From Lineus longissimus (Eukaryota; Nemertea; Pilidiophora; Heteronemertea; Lineidae), in contig NC_088308.1 in NCBI RefSeq assembly GCF_910592395.1, positions 5,208,001-5,272,000 on the forward strand: a stretch of 64,000 bases of DNA, read 5' to 3'. Positions 61,441 through 64,000 of the stretch are shown piece after piece. The notes below the pieces were generated by a model. That model did not search any database and had not been told where the DNA came from. It worked only from the letters and a program-made list of their open reading frames with translations. The position numbers were made by a program, and so were the translations under genes. Position 1 is the stretch's first letter; every line of letters starts with the position of its first letter.

Positions 61441-64000
61441 CTCTTATAGAAGGAGTCCTTGTGTGGTGATTATTAGTAATTGCCGGACATCAATTACGCA
61501 AGTACTTTTACCGAAAATTGGTACAAACGTATATTTCATACGACTACCTCTGTCAGTGAGTGGTGATTGTCATTCGAATCTATCATGGCAGAGCTTGAAA
61601 TCTAATGGTGACACATCACAATCACCCAGCCCAAGAACGAGTGATCGTACTTACCCTTCGATCTAATCAGAGTGTTGTTGTAACCTGATTGTAAGTTGAA
61701 GGTCGCAAAGAGTTTGATATACAGCCTGGGCGCATCTTTTCATTCTGTAACTAGACCTATCTTAATCTTTGGTTGATGCTTTTGATGTCCTTCGAATCGA
61801 TCGCACCAAGTGACGCGGTGGTAGAGTCTTACAGACCATTATCACGGATTTTTTTCGGAATTTTTTTACGTTACGAACACTACAGTTACTGATAAGCTTT
61901 CGACATGTTAGGCTTTCCTTTGTTCAATACATGTATTTCTATTTGCATTAAGGTCAAATTTGTCTTGCTTAGCAGTCACTACCATTTTCTGCTTCAACGC
62001 ATTATCGATGGTCATCTTCAAACGTAACCCCGCCACATTTCCTTTGTAGGAACGACAATTATGTCTCGAAAAGTAATAAACAAGGATCTTTACTTCGGGC
62101 CAAATCAGTTCCATAGGATCTTGATTTTGACCGAAACATCTATATGCAAATGCATCTCGGGGTTTCCAATAACATCAAACATCATTATTTTCAACCATTA
62201 TTTCCGTTTGAAGAAGACATACTGTGGCTTCATGCATATGTAGAATAGAACCAAGATGACACGATACAAAAATGTCGTTAATCATTCTGCAATCCCGATA
62301 TGACAGTGCGACAATTCCAAAATGACAACTGATGTGACCCTTGGGCAAGGACACGTTAGTTTTATCCGGTCACTGTGGAATAATTAACCTTCTTAATCTT
62401 CGTCTTCTCCTTCGCTCTGCACTTGGAGGTGATTTTCACTCGCGAGTATTCCTCCTCCAAGGCGGGATGAGCGTTTTATGCGTGCCACTATGGTTATGCC
62501 CCAATCATCTTTTATACTCAGTTTTTAACTGGAATCGGGAACGATTTTATAAACAATTGGCGCTGAAATACATTTCCGTTCTTCTTACTTCGTCGTTCGT
62601 AGCTCTTTTGCGAACCTGCGAGAAAGCTTGCTAAAACTTCATGTAAGTACTGGTGATGAAAAGAGTATTTGACGTCTACTTGCACCTGCAGTGGCAAAGG
62701 ATATCCCTACCAAGATTTACCGCTGCCAGCCATTAACCCGTTTCACTTTATCAAAAAACTAGGTAATTCGAGCTTGACGAAGCTAATGTATGACAACCGC
62801 AAAGGAGAGTGTCAAGAAGAGTGACGCAAGGTAAAGAAGCGTTTAACAGGTGTTTTGCATTTTATATCTGCCCTCAAAAACACTGAAACAAATCTATTAG
62901 GCCATTTTCAGATAGATAAGAGAGAAAAAAATCAATTTTTAACAAGACAGAATCGAAACATTCGCAAAGAGAGAGCTTTGCAAAAGGTTTTGCCATTTAT
63001 TTTGTTCTACGACGTTGAGGCGGCATGTTCCATTATCTGCGCTAAACATGTTCAAATATGGTTTAGAATATCATAATGTTTTTTTACCAATTTTTCCTGT
63101 ACCCTTTACATTATCATCGCTGACGACATTGATATGCTGATAATATGATCTGGGTCAAAGTGAAGAAATAATTATATTGCTGTGGTAGCGAAGATGACAG
63201 GGATTACGGGGAGCGTGGGAGGAGAGCAATTCCACTGGAAGGTATTGGTAACAATATTACGTCTTGGTATTGGTATTGGTATTGGTTTAGTCTATTTTGT
63301 ATACCACACTATGTGCTATTGTTTGATTGAATTTGCATACAAGGCCGTGTGTTATTGTGGTATTGTGGTGTTGTTTCAACCAACACAAGAGTCATGTAAA
63401 CAGCTCCACTGATTTAATTACGGAAGGAGAAAGTTACTCATGATTGTCGATTGATTCGCGCCGAGATGACAGACACTCATTGCTTGCACGATTGGACTTC
63501 GGATTCGGGTTGGGAGCCGAGTGAACTTCATCTCTCTGGAAAGTGATATCGATGGTCAACATCAATTGTTCTTTTTTTAACATGTATGACCCCACAAACA
63601 GTGACATAAGGTACAAGGATTACTTTGAAATCCAAGCCGATTTCAGAACACTGTTCATGGATATTGTGACTGTGGCTGTTCATGGATATTCTGCAACTGC
63701 GGTAGTTGGAGGAATACGTCGCCGCATTCAGCCGTGAAGTGCCAACTTCTAACTGATTATCTTATTCCCCACGGAGGAGAACATGCATTGGATTGAGGAG
63801 GTATCCAATCCCCTGAAGGAGTACACCTTCAACACCATTACAAGATATTATCAATTGAGTTTATTAACTTAGGCAACGCGTGCTAAGTATATTAGGGGTT
63901 TCCACAAACACATATTGATAAACAGAAATTTACAAACAAGAGAAACTGTACAGAAAGTTTATCGCAGTTGGTGTTGTGCTAGATAAGAATATGTCGATGT
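61441..64000. other. No gene recognised
   Basis: A TTGGTA hexamer microsatellite (four units) lies at 63266-63288 and produces a GIGIGIG frame. No supported exon. Confidence 0.4.

Overview
The window is metazoan nuclear DNA. It shows GT-AG introns of 270-830 bp, AATAAA signals, tRNA-derived SINE heads, many degenerate dispersed repeats, and a secreted-domain gene with MNNL, DSL and EGF modules. The frequent ACATGTA word, short introns and Notch-ligand homology suggest an invertebrate. My first guess is a lancelet or another non-vertebrate deuterostome; a lophotrochozoan is possible. The organism is an inference; the splice structures are read directly.

Layout. Positions 1-7351 hold no confident gene, only one candidate minus-strand cysteine-containing exon (3131-3279) and an 18-bp hairpin (4351-4397). 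The main locus is 7352-15104 (+): eight phase-compatible exons of a large type I membrane protein. Its order is Notch-ligand N-terminal module (MNNL, C-terminal part), DSL domain, five EGF repeats, about 1,100 residues of Ser/Thr-rich mucin sequence built from a 54-bp tandem repeat, a small alpha/beta-looking juxtamembrane region, a transmembrane helix and a tail of about 85 residues. The signal-peptide exon was not found. A two-exon FAM181-like gene follows at 17105-19270 (+), with a polyadenylation signal at 19810. A 280-bp tandem duplication (20342-20906) separates it from an unrecognised two-exon gene on the minus strand (22119-21286).

From 22.2 kb to 64 kb I found no confidently coding gene. 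This stretch holds tRNA-like SINE pieces (22.6, 25.2, 61.4 kb), degenerate tandem repeats (35.4, 48.8, 49.6, 54.5 kb), at least five families of diverged dispersed repeats found by comparing the window with itself, a possible retroelement fragment (47.5 kb) and one promoter-like CRE/TATA/donor arrangement (42.5 kb).

The most notable object is the mucin-type DSL ligand: a Notch-ligand head on a long, recently homogenised and probably length-polymorphic glycosylated stalk. The recognised genes do not form an operon or shared pathway. The DSL protein would act at the cell surface in Notch-type signalling. The FAM181-like protein is probably an intracellular regulator, by analogy with TEAD-binding vertebrate FAM181 proteins.
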